64,000 nucleotides of DNA from JACCXG01 sp963717745 (GTDB lineage Bacteria; Acidobacteriota; Vicinamibacteria; Vicinamibacterales; 2-12-FULL-66-21), in the NCBI GenBank assembly GCA_963717745.1, contig CAVQXJ010000024.1:62001-126000 (forward strand). The letters are read 5' to 3'. Both the position numbers and the translations under genes were made by a program. The notes under the pieces are model-generated. The model had not been told where the DNA came from. It worked only from the letters and a program-made list of their open reading frames with translations, and made no database searches. Positions 17,960-26,655 of this stretch are shown one piece after another. How positions within the stretch are numbered: position 1 is the first letter of the stretch; each line of letters begins with the position of its first letter.

Positions 17960-18535
17960 ATGCAGCTCACGAATCGAACCTTTCTCAGCGCGGCGGCCCT
18001 GATACTTCTCGCCGGCGGCCTCGGCAGGGCCGTCTCCTCTCAATCGGCGACGGCGGTTACTCCCGCGGCCGGACGCGTCCAGCGTGGCGCCTACCTGGTC
18101 CGCGCGATGGGGTGTAACGACTGTCACACGCCATGGAAGCTCGGACCCAAGGGGCCCGAGCCCGACATGTCGCGCGCCTTGTCCGGCCACCCTGCCGACG
18201 TCGTCATGCCGGCGCCGCCAAAGCCCGCCGGCCCGTGGACGTGGAGCGGCGCGGCGACGAACACGGCGTTCGCCGGGCCGTGGGGCGTCAGCTTTACCGC
18301 CAACCTGACACCGGACATGGAGACGGGCCTCGGCCGATGGACCGCCGAGACGTTCATCGCGACGTTGAGGACCGGACGGCACGAAGGCAAGGGCCGGCCG
18401 CTGCTGCCGCCGATGCCGTGGCCGATGATTGGCTCGCTCAACGACGAGGATCTGCAGTCGATCTTCGCGTATCTCCAGTCCCTCCCGCCCACGCGCAATC
18501 GCGTCCCCTCGCCGATCGATCCGGAAAATCAATGA
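17960..18535 (+). CDS. Periplasmic monohaem c-type cytochrome
   Basis: A 191-residue protein with an export signal (FLSAAALILLAGGLGRAVS). One haem site, CNDCH, lies at residues 52-56 in YLVRAMGCNDCHTPW, a start typical of cytochromes paired with dehydrogenases. The distal methionine may be in LPPMPWPMIG. A tryptophan/glycine-rich segment (TGLGRWTAETFIATLRTGRH) is typical of the family. It should carry electrons in the periplasm. The stop overlaps the ATG of the next cytochrome gene as ATGA, so the two form an operon. Confidence 0.92.
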   Translation: MQLTNRTFLSAAALILLAGGLGRAVSSQSATAVTPAAGRVQRGAYLVRAMGCNDCHTPWKLGPKGPEPDMSRALSGHPADVVMPAPPKPAGPWTWSGAATNTAFAGPWGVSFTANLTPDMETGLGRWTAETFIATLRTGRHEGKGRPLLPPMPWPMIGSLNDEDLQSIFAYLQSLPPTRNRVPSPIDPENQ

Positions 18536-19644
18536 TGACCCGCCAGCGCGCTTTCATCGCGTGCCTCGCGCTGCTGCTGATGGTGTCCCGTCAGCAGCAG
18601 CCGCCTCTAGCAGCCCATGGTGAGAGTCTGGCTGCATTCGACGGGCGAGGCATCCCCGCCGGCGGCGTTGCCGTGGCGCTGCCGGAGCACATCGAGGAGA
18701 CGGGACTCTTCGCACCCGGCCGAATCGACGTCATCGCCGCGGGAGTCCGCCCGTTCAGTCCGCAGTACCCTCTGTGGACGGATGGTGCCGCCAAGCGCCG
18801 ATGGATCCAGCTGCCTGCCGGATCCACGATTGACGGGAGCAACGCACGCCGCTGGGAGTTCCCGATCGGGACGCGGCTGTGGAAGGAGTTCAGCTTCGCC
18901 GGCCGCCGCGTCGAGACGCGGTTCCTGTGGAAGCCGACCGCCGCGGGATGGCTGGCGGGCAGCTACGTGTGGAACGCGGCGGGCACCAGCGCCGCGCTCG
19001 CGGCGGAGGATGGTGTGCAGGGAGCGATGGAGATTGCGCCGGGCCGCCAGCACAACGTCCCGTCCCGTGGCGACTGTGCGGCGTGTCACGGCGAGGCACG
19101 CCGGCCACTCGGCGTCAATCCCCTGCAGCTGTCCCATGACCGGGATCCCAATGCGATTCACGGCGAGCCGTTGACTTCGGACATGGTGACGCTGCAGACG
19201 CTGCTCGACGAGCAGCTGCTGACGGGTGCCGATGCCGCGTTGCGTACGAACCCGCCGCGCATCGCCGCCCGCGATCCGGAGACGCGGACGGTGCTCGGGT
19301 ATCTCTCGGCGAATTGCGGCGCCTGCCACAATGGCGACGGGCAAATCACCGCGCAGCTGCCGTCGTTCCACGCTGAGGACGTCCTGAACGGCGAGGCGAT
19401 CGTGGCGCAGCTGATTGGCCGGCCGTCGAGATGGCAGGCACCTGGCAGGTCCGAGGACACGCTGCTGATCGATCCGGCGCTGCCGGCCGCGAGCGCTGTT
19501 CTGCTGCGCATGCGCTCGCGCCGGCCGTCCTCGCAGATGCCTCCGCTGGGCACCGTCGTGCCGGATCAGAAGGCCGTGCAGGCCATCGAGCGCTGGATCA
19601 CCCACGTGGCGCGCGTTCCCGTCACTCCTGTCGCAGGACGGTGA
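18532..19644 (+). CDS. Periplasmic di-haem-site protein carrying an in-frame repeat segment
   Basis: A 370-residue exported protein (signal RAFIACLALLLMVSRQQQ). Two haem motifs are present: CAACH at 182-186 and CGACH at 262-266. The central part (FSPQYPLWTDGAAKRRWIQLP, FPIGTRLWKEFSF, VETRFLWKPT) belongs to a family of secreted proteins linked to haem-containing oxidative enzymes. Residues 26-47, right behind the signal peptide, are encoded by a half copy of a palindromic element also found inside the membrane protein gene at 51.9 kb, in the same phase. The gene is coupled to the upstream cytochrome. Its 3' end overlaps the convergent ADOP gene by 23 bases. Confidence 0.88.
   Translation: MMTRQRAFIACLALLLMVSRQQQPPLAAHGESLAAFDGRGIPAGGVAVALPEHIEETGLFAPGRIDVIAAGVRPFSPQYPLWTDGAAKRRWIQLPAGSTIDGSNARRWEFPIGTRLWKEFSFAGRRVETRFLWKPTAAGWLAGSYVWNAAGTSAALAAEDGVQGAMEIAPGRQHNVPSRGDCAACHGEARRPLGVNPLQLSHDRDPNAIHGEPLTSDMVTLQTLLDEQLLTGADAALRTNPPRIAARDPETRTVLGYLSANCGACHNGDGQITAQLPSFHAEDVLNGEAIVAQLIGRPSRWQAPGRSEDTLLIDPALPAASAVLLRMRSRRPSSQMPPLGTVVPDQKAVQAIERWITHVARVPVTPVAGR
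18607..18671 (+). repeat. Half copy of palindromic protein-coding element (family P)
   Basis: These 65 bases match the left half of the 168-bp palindrome at 51938-52105 with about seven differences. They start on a codon boundary and are read in the same phase there, giving LAAHGESLAAFDGRGIPAGG in this protein. The right half of the palindrome is absent. Confidence 0.85.
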
Positions 19645-22264
19645 GCGGATCGATTCCGATCGCGCGGCGAGCTGGCAGGTAAGTCGCCGCGAGCGAGAGC
19701 AGGCCGAGCGCGACGATAACCCCGATGTAGGTAGGGGCGTCGTACGGGCGGACCTCGAAGAGCATGCCGCCCAGCAGCCGCGCCAAGGAGAGGGCGCCGA
19801 CCAGCCCCAGGGCCAGTCCGATGCCGGTCAGCATCAGCCCGCGACCGAGCATCAGCCACAGCACGCTGCGCCCGGTTGCTCCGAGCGCCATCCGCACCCC
19901 GATCTCTCTGGCTCGTTGACCGACGACGTAGGCCATCACGCCGTAGACGCCTGCCATCGCGAGCACCAGCGCGATAGCGGCGAAGAGGCTGAGGAGCCAG
20001 GCGCGGAACTTCGGCGTGGCGACGTGTTCGGACAGCAGGGCTTCCATGGTCGTGACGCGCGCCGAGGCCTCTGGCGAGCGTTCGCGAGCCTTGCGCGCAA
20101 CCGCGACGCCGAGAACCTCGGGATCACCCGCCCCGCGCACCACGACGTCGAGCGTCGCGCCGTTATAGAAGTGTTGCTGATAAGGCATGTACAGTTCCTG
20201 CTGCGCGGCGCGCCCCGGACCGTACTGCCGAATGTCGCCGACCACGCCAACGATGGTCATCGGCTCCTTGGAGTCGTATCCGGCGAAAAGTATCCGGCCA
20301 AGAGGATCGCGCCCTTGAAAAGCGGCCCTCGCCAGGGCCTCGTTGACGATGCAGACCTGCGGCCGGTCGCGGACATCGTTGTCGCCGAAATCGCGCCCCT
20401 GCCGAATCGGGATCCCAAGTGCGGCGAAGGTGCCGGGAGCGACGACATTCATCACCGCCGGGCGTGCCTGGCTGAGCGGTGATTCCGTCGGCATGCGGTC
20501 CACCCAGTAACCGCTCTCCGAGCTGACGCGCCCGGGCGAGCCCATCATCGCACCGGCCGCGACGACGCCGGGAATCGCCGCGATGTCGCCGAGCAATCCG
20601 TGGAAGAATGCCCGGCTGTCCCTCCAGTCCGGACCGGTGGCACGCGCGGTGGTCTGCATGACAACCACGTTCGCGGGGTCGAATCCGAGCGCGGTCTGCT
20701 GCAGCGCCACCAGGCTGCGGACGAACAGCGCGCCGGTCGCGACCAGCACGACCGCCAGCGCGATCTCGCCGACCGCCAGCCACTCGCGCGTCCGCCCACC
20801 CCGTCCGCCAGCCATCCTGCTCGTGGCATGGCGCAGCGGTTCGTGCACGTCGACCCGCGACGCCTGGACCGCCGGCGGCAGGCCGAAGAGCACGCTGACC
20901 ACCAGGCAGAGGAACACGGCAAAAAGCAGAATCGGGCCGTTGATGGCGACTTCGCTGAGCCTGGGCAGGCTGGGCGGCGAGGCAGCCACCAGCGCGCGAG
21001 TACCCCAGACGGCGATCAGTACGCCGATGGCCCCAGCCGCAAACGCTTGGACCAGCGCTTCGACCAACAGTTGCCTGACGAGTCGCGATCGACCGGCGCC
21101 GAGCGCCGTACGAATGGCCATCTCGGGCGCGCGGGCCGTGGCCCTTGCCAGCAGCAAGGTGGCCATCGTGGCGCAGGCGACGAGCAGGACGACCGCGACC
21201 GCGGCCAGCAGGAGGTAGAGCAGCGATCGAACATCGCCCACCATTTCACGCTGCAGCGTCGTCACCAGCACGCGGATGTTCTTGTTGGTTTCGGGATATT
21301 GCGACTCCAGGCGCTCGGAGATCGTGGTCATCTCGCTCTGGGCCTGACGCAGGTCGACGTTGTCTCGCATCCGCGCGACAGCGCGGAAATTGTTGCCGCG
21401 CCGGTGTGCGCGGGCGCGGTTCGCGACTTCATCGGCGGGGAACCAGATGTCGGTGCCGGTTGGATAGGCGAAGGCCGGCGGCAGGACGCCCACCACAAGG
21501 ACCGACCGGCTGAACAGCCGCAGTGTCTGCCCGACCGCCCGGCCCGGATCGCCAAATTGCTCGCGCGCGTACCGATCGCTCACAACCGCTGCCTCGGCGG
21601 CGCCGTCCCGCACCTCGTCGTGGCCGAACAGGCGTCCGACTGATGGTTGCACGCCAAATATGCGAAAGAAGCCGCCGGTGACCCGGGAGGTGACCGCGTA
21701 TTCGGCGACGGTGCCGGCCATGACCGATGCACGACCCGTGCTGTAGTACGCCATCTCTTCGAACGATCCCGCCTGTGCCTGCCAGTCGGCGAAGTCGGGT
21801 AGGGAGACCGCAAGCGATCGCTCTCCGGTGAACCCACCGCTCGAGCCATAGGTCAGCGTGACGATGCGATCCGCCTTCGGGTAGGGCAGCGGGTTGAGGA
21901 GCACCGCCTGGACTACGCTGAACACCGCGGTGTTGGCGCCGATGGCCAGCGCCATCACGAGGATGCCGACGAGGGTCACGCCAGGGTTCCGGGCGAGCGT
22001 ACGCACTGCGTAGCGGGCATCCCTCAGCGTGGTTTCCAGAAGTGGAATGACCCGGCGATCGCGGTGGGCTTCCTTCACCGACTCGATGCCGTCGAACCTG
22101 GCGAGGGCCTGCCGGCGCGCCTCGTCAGGACGCATGCCCGCGCGGAGGTTGTCGTCGATCAGCATCTGCAGGTGACTGTCGAGCTCGTGCTGGAACTCCC
22201 GATCCTGCTTCGCGCCGCCGAACAGGCCGGACAGACGTATCAAGGTTGCGCGAACCCAGCTCAT
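19622..22264 (-). CDS. ADOP-type fused ABC transporter permease (copy 2)
   Basis: An 880-residue inner-membrane protein of the same architecture as the copy at 8.8-11.5 kb. It has the prefix domain (GGAKQDREFQHELDSHLQML), first helix (VGILVMALAIGANTAVFSVV), periplasmic MacB-like core, FtsX domain (LLYLLLAAVAVVLLVACATM), duplicated core and terminal FtsX (MAGVYGVMAYVVGQRAREIG). It ends IGIDPLTVLRQE. No ATPase gene is adjacent. Its start codon overlaps the stop of the PadR-2 gene as ATGA. The substrate is unknown. Confidence 0.92.
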   Translation of the reverse strand: MSWVRATLIRLSGLFGGAKQDREFQHELDSHLQMLIDDNLRAGMRPDEARRQALARFDGIESVKEAHRDRRVIPLLETTLRDARYAVRTLARNPGVTLVGILVMALAIGANTAVFSVVQAVLLNPLPYPKADRIVTLTYGSSGGFTGERSLAVSLPDFADWQAQAGSFEEMAYYSTGRASVMAGTVAEYAVTSRVTGGFFRIFGVQPSVGRLFGHDEVRDGAAEAAVVSDRYAREQFGDPGRAVGQTLRLFSRSVLVVGVLPPAFAYPTGTDIWFPADEVANRARAHRRGNNFRAVARMRDNVDLRQAQSEMTTISERLESQYPETNKNIRVLVTTLQREMVGDVRSLLYLLLAAVAVVLLVACATMATLLLARATARAPEMAIRTALGAGRSRLVRQLLVEALVQAFAAGAIGVLIAVWGTRALVAASPPSLPRLSEVAINGPILLFAVFLCLVVSVLFGLPPAVQASRVDVHEPLRHATSRMAGGRGGRTREWLAVGEIALAVVLVATGALFVRSLVALQQTALGFDPANVVVMQTTARATGPDWRDSRAFFHGLLGDIAAIPGVVAAGAMMGSPGRVSSESGYWVDRMPTESPLSQARPAVMNVVAPGTFAALGIPIRQGRDFGDNDVRDRPQVCIVNEALARAAFQGRDPLGRILFAGYDSKEPMTIVGVVGDIRQYGPGRAAQQELYMPYQQHFYNGATLDVVVRGAGDPEVLGVAVARKARERSPEASARVTTMEALLSEHVATPKFRAWLLSLFAAIALVLAMAGVYGVMAYVVGQRAREIGVRMALGATGRSVLWLMLGRGLMLTGIGLALGLVGALSLARLLGGMLFEVRPYDAPTYIGVIVALGLLSLAATYLPARRAIGIDPLTVLRQE

Positions 22265-22602
22265 GACGATTCTCCTTGTGTGAAGAAGCGCGCGAGGATG
22301 GCGGTGGTCTGCTGCCAGTCCTGGCCGGCTTTGACCACCTGCTTGCGGCCGGTGCGGGTGAGCGCGTAGAACTTGGCCTTGCGGTTGTTATCGGACACGC
22401 CCCACTCGGTCGCGATGTAGCCTTCCTGCTCGAGCTTGAGCAGGGAGGCGTAGAGCGTGCCGTAGTGCACCCGCAGGTGGTGACCGCTCGTCTGCTCGAT
22501 CCGCCGCGCGATGCCGTAGCCGTGCTGGCGGCCGAGCGTCTCGAGGGTCTTGAGGATCATCAGGGCCAGCGTGCCCTGCCACACGTCGGCTTTTTCGCTC
22601 AT
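22261..22602 (-). CDS. PadR-family transcriptional regulator (copy 2)
   Basis: A 113-residue winged-helix regulator with the PadR core VWQGTLALMILKTLETLGRQ, HGYGIARRIEQTSGHHL, VHYGTLYASLLKLEQEG and NRKAKFYALTRTGRKQV. The start at 22602 (MSEKADVW) is supported by GGAG about eight bases upstream; the longer frame further upstream is spurious. It is translationally coupled to the ADOP permease and is probably its repressor. A candidate operator lies upstream, in the space shared with the divergent SDR gene. Confidence 0.93.
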   Translation of the reverse strand: MSEKADVWQGTLALMILKTLETLGRQHGYGIARRIEQTSGHHLRVHYGTLYASLLKLEQEGYIATEWGVSDNNRKAKFYALTRTGRKQVVKAGQDWQQTTAILARFFTQGESS

Positions 22603-22612
22603 ATGCGCTCCA

Positions 22613-22639
22613 CATACGAGCCTCTCACACTCTCGTATG
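22613..22639. promoter_or_regulatory. Candidate PadR-2 operator
   Basis: A perfect 8-bp inverted repeat CATACGAG / CTCGTATG (22613-22620 and 22632-22639, 11-base spacer) sits 11 bases upstream of the PadR-2 start. The same octamer is next to PadR-1. Dyad symmetry suits a dimeric regulator. It lies between divergent genes and could affect the SDR gene too. Confidence 0.5.
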
Positions 22640-22701
22640 CGAAAGCAATATGTGAGCGCGGCGGTCCGGAACCGCGGGAGCGGTAAACTGACGAGCCACA
22701 C

Positions 22702-23565
22702 ATGACACGACTGCAGGAGCTCGTCGCACTGGTCACCGGCGCGAGCCGGGGCGCGGGTCGAGGGATTGCCCTCGAGCTCGGCGCCGCTGGCGCCACCGTC
22801 TACGTCACCGGCCGGAGCGTGGCGGCTGGTCCGACGACCGACAACGTGCCGGGCACGGTTGATGACACGGCGCGCGAGGTGACGGCGCGCGGCGGGCGCG
22901 GCATTGCGGTCCGGTGCGATCACACCGTCGATGCCGACGTGGAATCACTCTTCGCGCGCATTCGCGCGGACCACGGCCGGCTCGATCTCCTCGTCAACAA
23001 CGTGTGGGGCGGCTACGAGAGCAGCGAATGCCGTCCTCTTCCGATGGTGCCGTTCTGGGAGCAGTCGGTGCACCAGTGGGATGGCATGTTCACGGCCGGC
23101 GTCCGCGCGCATCTCACCGCGAGTCGCCTGGCGGTTCCTCTGATGTTGCCGCAGGGCCGCGGGCTGATCGTATCCACAACCGCCAACCTCGCGGCGCTGC
23201 CGTACCTGCCGAATCTTTTTTACGATCTCTCAAAGAGCGCGGTCACCCGGCTGGTCTGGGCGATGGCGCACGAGCTGCGAGACCGGGGCATCGCGGCGCT
23301 GGCGGTCGCGCCGGGCTTCATGCGAACGGAACGGGTGACGGAAGCGTTCCGCCGCGCGGGTGCAGCGGCGGCCCTCGACGGCCCCGGAGGGCCGAAGGAG
23401 ACCACCACCTATATCGGCCGGGCGATCGTGGCATTGGCGTCGGATCCACGAGTGATCGAGAAGTCCGGGCAGCTGGCGGAGGTCGGCACGCTCGCGCAGG
23501 AGTACGGCTTCACCGACGCGGATGGCACGCAGCCGCCGCCCTTCCGAATGCCGGCAGGCAAGTAA
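22702..23565 (+). CDS. Short-chain dehydrogenase/reductase
   Basis: A 287-residue oxidoreductase with the classical SDR signature. The cofactor loop is VTGASRGAGRGIALELG (TGxxxGxG), then VYVTGRSV, LDLLVNNVWGGYE and the catalytic YxxxK as FYDLSKSAVTRLV. The order and the IVSTTANLAAL segment resemble the DHRS1-type subgroup. It should reduce a carbonyl or oxidise an alcohol with NAD(P)(H); the substrate is unknown. It is followed 15 bases later by the GH5-like gene on the same strand, so they may be co-transcribed. Confidence 0.9.
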   Translation: MTRLQELVALVTGASRGAGRGIALELGAAGATVYVTGRSVAAGPTTDNVPGTVDDTAREVTARGGRGIAVRCDHTVDADVESLFARIRADHGRLDLLVNNVWGGYESSECRPLPMVPFWEQSVHQWDGMFTAGVRAHLTASRLAVPLMLPQGRGLIVSTTANLAALPYLPNLFYDLSKSAVTRLVWAMAHELRDRGIAALAVAPGFMRTERVTEAFRRAGAAAALDGPGGPKETTTYIGRAIVALASDPRVIEKSGQLAEVGTLAQEYGFTDADGTQPPPFRMPAGK

Positions 23566-23580
23566 AGGGGGCTGCTTGCG

Positions 23581-25080
23581 ATGAACCGACCCGTACGTGC
23601 AATGGTCCTGGTGCTGGCTCTCGCGGCGCAGTTCGTCGCGGCGGCCGCAGTGCACCACGCGCAGGTCGCCCCAGCCGTCCCCATCGCCCTCAATCCCGAC
23701 AACCCTCACTACTTCCAGTGGCGGGGACGGCCGACGATTCTGATCACTTCCGCCGAGCACTACGGTGCGGTGATGAACCTGGACTTCGACTATCGCAAGT
23801 ACCTGGACACTCTCGCCGCCGACGGAATGAACTACACGCGTGTGTTCAGCGGCGCCTACGTCGAGCCCGAAGGGGCGTTCAAGATCGCCCGCAACACGCT
23901 GGCGCCGCGGCCGGGACGGTTCCTCGCTCCCTGGCCGCGCAGCAGCCAGCCCGCCCCGAGCAGCGTCGAGGGGCCCGGTCCTGACGGCGGCAACAAGTTC
24001 GATCTCTCGCGCTGGGACGACGCCTACTTCGCCAGGCTGAAGGACTTCGTCGCCCACGCCGCCGCCCGCAACATCGTCGTCGAGCTCACGCTGTTCTGCC
24101 CGATGTACGAAGAGGTGCAGTGGACCCTGAGCCCGATGAACGCCGCCAACAACGTCAATGGCGCAGGCAAGGTCGGCCGCAACGACGTTTACACGCTCGA
24201 CAAGGATCCCGCGCTCCTGGCCGTGCAGGAAGCGCTCACGCGCAAGCTCGTGACGGAGCTCAACTCGTTCCCGAACCTCTTCTTCGAGATCGCCAACGAG
24301 CCGTATTTCGGCGGCATCACGATGGCCTGGCAGCATCGCATCGCGGACGTGATCGTGGCGACCGAGCGCGCGCTGCCCGCGAAGCACCTGATCGCCCAGA
24401 ACATCGCGAACAAGTCGGCGAAGATCGCCGACCCCCACCCGGCGGTGTCGATCTTCAACTTCCATTACGCCACGCCGCCAGAAACGGTCGCGATGAACTA
24501 CGCCCTGAACAAAGTGATCGGCGACGACGAGACCGGCTTCAAAGGGGTGAGCGACGACGTCTACCGGATGGAGGGCTGGGACTTCGTCATCGCCGGAGGC
24601 GGGCTGTACAACAATCTCGACTACTCGTTCACGGCCGGCTCCGAGGACGGAACCTTCCAATACCCGCCGTCGCAGCCGGGCGGCGGCAGCCGCGCCTTGC
24701 GCCGGCAACTGAAGATCCTGAGCGACTTCATCAACGGCTTCGATTTCATTCGAATGGCGCCGGACAACACGGTGATCAAGGGTGGCGCGCCGTCAGGCGG
24801 CAGCGCCCGCGCGCTGGTCGAGCCGGGCAAGGCGATGGCGATCTATCTGCGCAAGAAGGGCGCGGGCAGCGGGCCGGCGACCGCGACGCCGGTGCCAGCC
24901 GAACCGGAACCGTCTGCGCTGCAGGTCGATCTCTCCGCGGGCCAGTGGCGCGGCGAGTGGGTTGACACGATGACCGGTTCGGTCCTTCGCACGGTCGACG
25001 TACAGGGCGGCGGCGTCCGTTCGGTTCCGGCGCCCGACTACGCCGTCGACATCGCGCTGCGGTTGCGTCAGGTCAAGTAA
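23581..25080 (+). CDS. Secreted GH5-like (cellulase-superfamily) glycoside hydrolase
   Basis: A 499-residue exported protein (signal AMVLVLALAAQFVAAAA). An (alpha/beta)8 barrel of the GH-A type begins HYFQWRGRPTILITSAEHYG. The acid/base is likely Glu240 in PNLFFEIANEP. A nucleophile candidate is Glu317 in GDDETGF. A C-terminal beta domain (SAGQWRGEWVDTMTGSVL) may be a binding module. Residues 121-132 (SSQPAPSSVEGP) sit in a loop and look like an in-frame insertion of a short GC-rich repeat. It should cleave plant or microbial polysaccharide outside the cytoplasm; specificity is not clear. Confidence 0.85.
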   Translation: MNRPVRAMVLVLALAAQFVAAAAVHHAQVAPAVPIALNPDNPHYFQWRGRPTILITSAEHYGAVMNLDFDYRKYLDTLAADGMNYTRVFSGAYVEPEGAFKIARNTLAPRPGRFLAPWPRSSQPAPSSVEGPGPDGGNKFDLSRWDDAYFARLKDFVAHAAARNIVVELTLFCPMYEEVQWTLSPMNAANNVNGAGKVGRNDVYTLDKDPALLAVQEALTRKLVTELNSFPNLFFEIANEPYFGGITMAWQHRIADVIVATERALPAKHLIAQNIANKSAKIADPHPAVSIFNFHYATPPETVAMNYALNKVIGDDETGFKGVSDDVYRMEGWDFVIAGGGLYNNLDYSFTAGSEDGTFQYPPSQPGGGSRALRRQLKILSDFINGFDFIRMAPDNTVIKGGAPSGGSARALVEPGKAMAIYLRKKGAGSGPATATPVPAEPEPSALQVDLSAGQWRGEWVDTMTGSVLRTVDVQGGGVRSVPAPDYAVDIALRLRQVK

Positions 25081-25101
25081 ACCGGACGCTGGCGCACATC
25101 C

Positions 25102-26655
25102 TCATTTCTGTCTTGCCCCTTCGTCGATGTAATCGTGCCCCGCGACGCTCGAGATCCGGAGCCGGGCCCGATACGCGCCTGATCTCGTCGTCACCATCCG
25201 CCGTGTTGGGGTAGGGCGGCGATCGCCCGAACCTCGCAGGGACTCCTCGAGAACACGGCCGCACCCGTCACCGCAGGGATCCCGCTGAACGGCGAGCAGT
25301 GTCAACACCGTCGGCATCAAATCGGCGAGGGACGCAGGCGCGTTGATGCGCGCTCCAGTCTTGAAGTCGCTGCCCCACAGGATCAGCGTGTTGTGGACCA
25401 CCCACGGGCTGAGCCCACCGTGTCCGCTGGCTCCGCCCGTCACCGGCCCGCTCCGGCCGCTGTGAATCGTCTGCGCACCACTGACGCCGTACGCGTTTCG
25501 ACTCGATGTCCAGGCGAGCGTTGCCACGACGTCCGGCGACCGTGACGCATGGGACGATTGCGTCAGGTCGAGCGAGAAGGTGCCCGGCACGCCCCCCTGA
25601 CCCTGCCGCCCGCCACGCGTGAAGACGACGTCGACCCACGGTTGTTGCTGCAGGAACGTCACCAGTCTCGAGACCAGGCGCGCCTCGTGCGACGGCACGT
25701 AGAACAGCACCGACTGGGACTGGCTCGCGACGACGACGTCGGTAGACGAGGTGCTCGCCTTCACGCCCGCCGCGATCAGGGACTCCACGACGTTTACGCC
25801 GGCGGTGTGCTGAGCGAAGCCGTGATCCGACGTGATCACGATGCCGATGCGCCGGGGCGGCGCCAGCGCCTGCATCGCGGCGATCGTCCGGGACAGGCTC
25901 TTGTCGATGACCCGCAGCGCTGCCTTCGCTTCCGGCGAGCTGACACCGTGATTGTGCTGCGCGGCATCCAGCGGGCCCATCCAGTCGATGACGGCGTCGG
26001 GGCGAAGCTCCGGAAGGACATAGTCACGCAGGACCGTATCGGTCCACTCCATCTGCCCGGCGTCGTCCGGATCGGGCGGCGGCGAGCCGAAGCGGCGGAT
26101 CACCGCCTCACTGACCTCGGGTGGGTACGCCGCGGTCTTCCCCGGGTCGAAGAGGCCGTGAATCGCGATACCAGCGCCGCGGCGCGCCTCGGGGTTCAGC
26201 AGAAACCCGTTCCCCGTCGTGCCGGAGCTCACCGTCACCAGCCTCCGCCCGCCGCGCTGGAGGATCTCCCCGAGCGTCGGAACCGTGACCACGCGGCCGT
26301 CGACGTCCGCGAGCCGCATCAGCTGCTTGAAGTCGCCGGTGTCGAACGGCGCCTGTGGATTGACGCCCGACACGAACATGCTGTTGCCGACGATGCCGTG
26401 CCGGGCCGGATAGGTTCCGGTCACCAGCGTCGCTGTATTGACGCGCGTCGAGGTCGGAAAGACCGAGTGGCTGTTGACGTAGTCGACGCCCTCGGACCGC
26501 AGCCGGTCGATGGTCGGCGTGTCGACCGGGTTGATGCTGTCCGGCCGCAGCCCGTCGACCACGAAGATCGCGATCAGACGATCGGATTCGCGGGCCGGTT
26601 GCCCGAGCATCAGTAGGGCGGCGACCGCAAGAAAGGAATGGGGGACGTTTTTCAT
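25102..26655 (-). CDS. Secreted alkaline-phosphatase-superfamily (type I phosphodiesterase) protein
   Basis: A 517-residue protein with an export signal (VPHSFLAVAALLMLGQ). It has the alkaline phosphatase fold of nucleotide pyrophosphatases: metal site and nucleophile region IAIFVVDGLRPDS and SVFPTSTRVNTATLVTGTYP (catalytic Thr/Ser), WMGPLDAAQHNHG, IGIVITSDHGFAQHT and VVHNTLILWGSDFKTG. It probably hydrolyses phosphate or sulfate mono- or diesters in the periplasm. The ATG at 26655 overlaps the stop of the upstream helicase gene as ATGA, which sets the start and suggests coupling of two otherwise unrelated activities. Confidence 0.88.
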   Translation of the reverse strand: MKNVPHSFLAVAALLMLGQPARESDRLIAIFVVDGLRPDSINPVDTPTIDRLRSEGVDYVNSHSVFPTSTRVNTATLVTGTYPARHGIVGNSMFVSGVNPQAPFDTGDFKQLMRLADVDGRVVTVPTLGEILQRGGRRLVTVSSGTTGNGFLLNPEARRGAGIAIHGLFDPGKTAAYPPEVSEAVIRRFGSPPPDPDDAGQMEWTDTVLRDYVLPELRPDAVIDWMGPLDAAQHNHGVSSPEAKAALRVIDKSLSRTIAAMQALAPPRRIGIVITSDHGFAQHTAGVNVVESLIAAGVKASTSSTDVVVASQSQSVLFYVPSHEARLVSRLVTFLQQQPWVDVVFTRGGRQGQGGVPGTFSLDLTQSSHASRSPDVVATLAWTSSRNAYGVSGAQTIHSGRSGPVTGGASGHGGLSPWVVHNTLILWGSDFKTGARINAPASLADLMPTVLTLLAVQRDPCGDGCGRVLEESLRGSGDRRPTPTRRMVTTRSGAYRARLRISSVAGHDYIDEGARQK

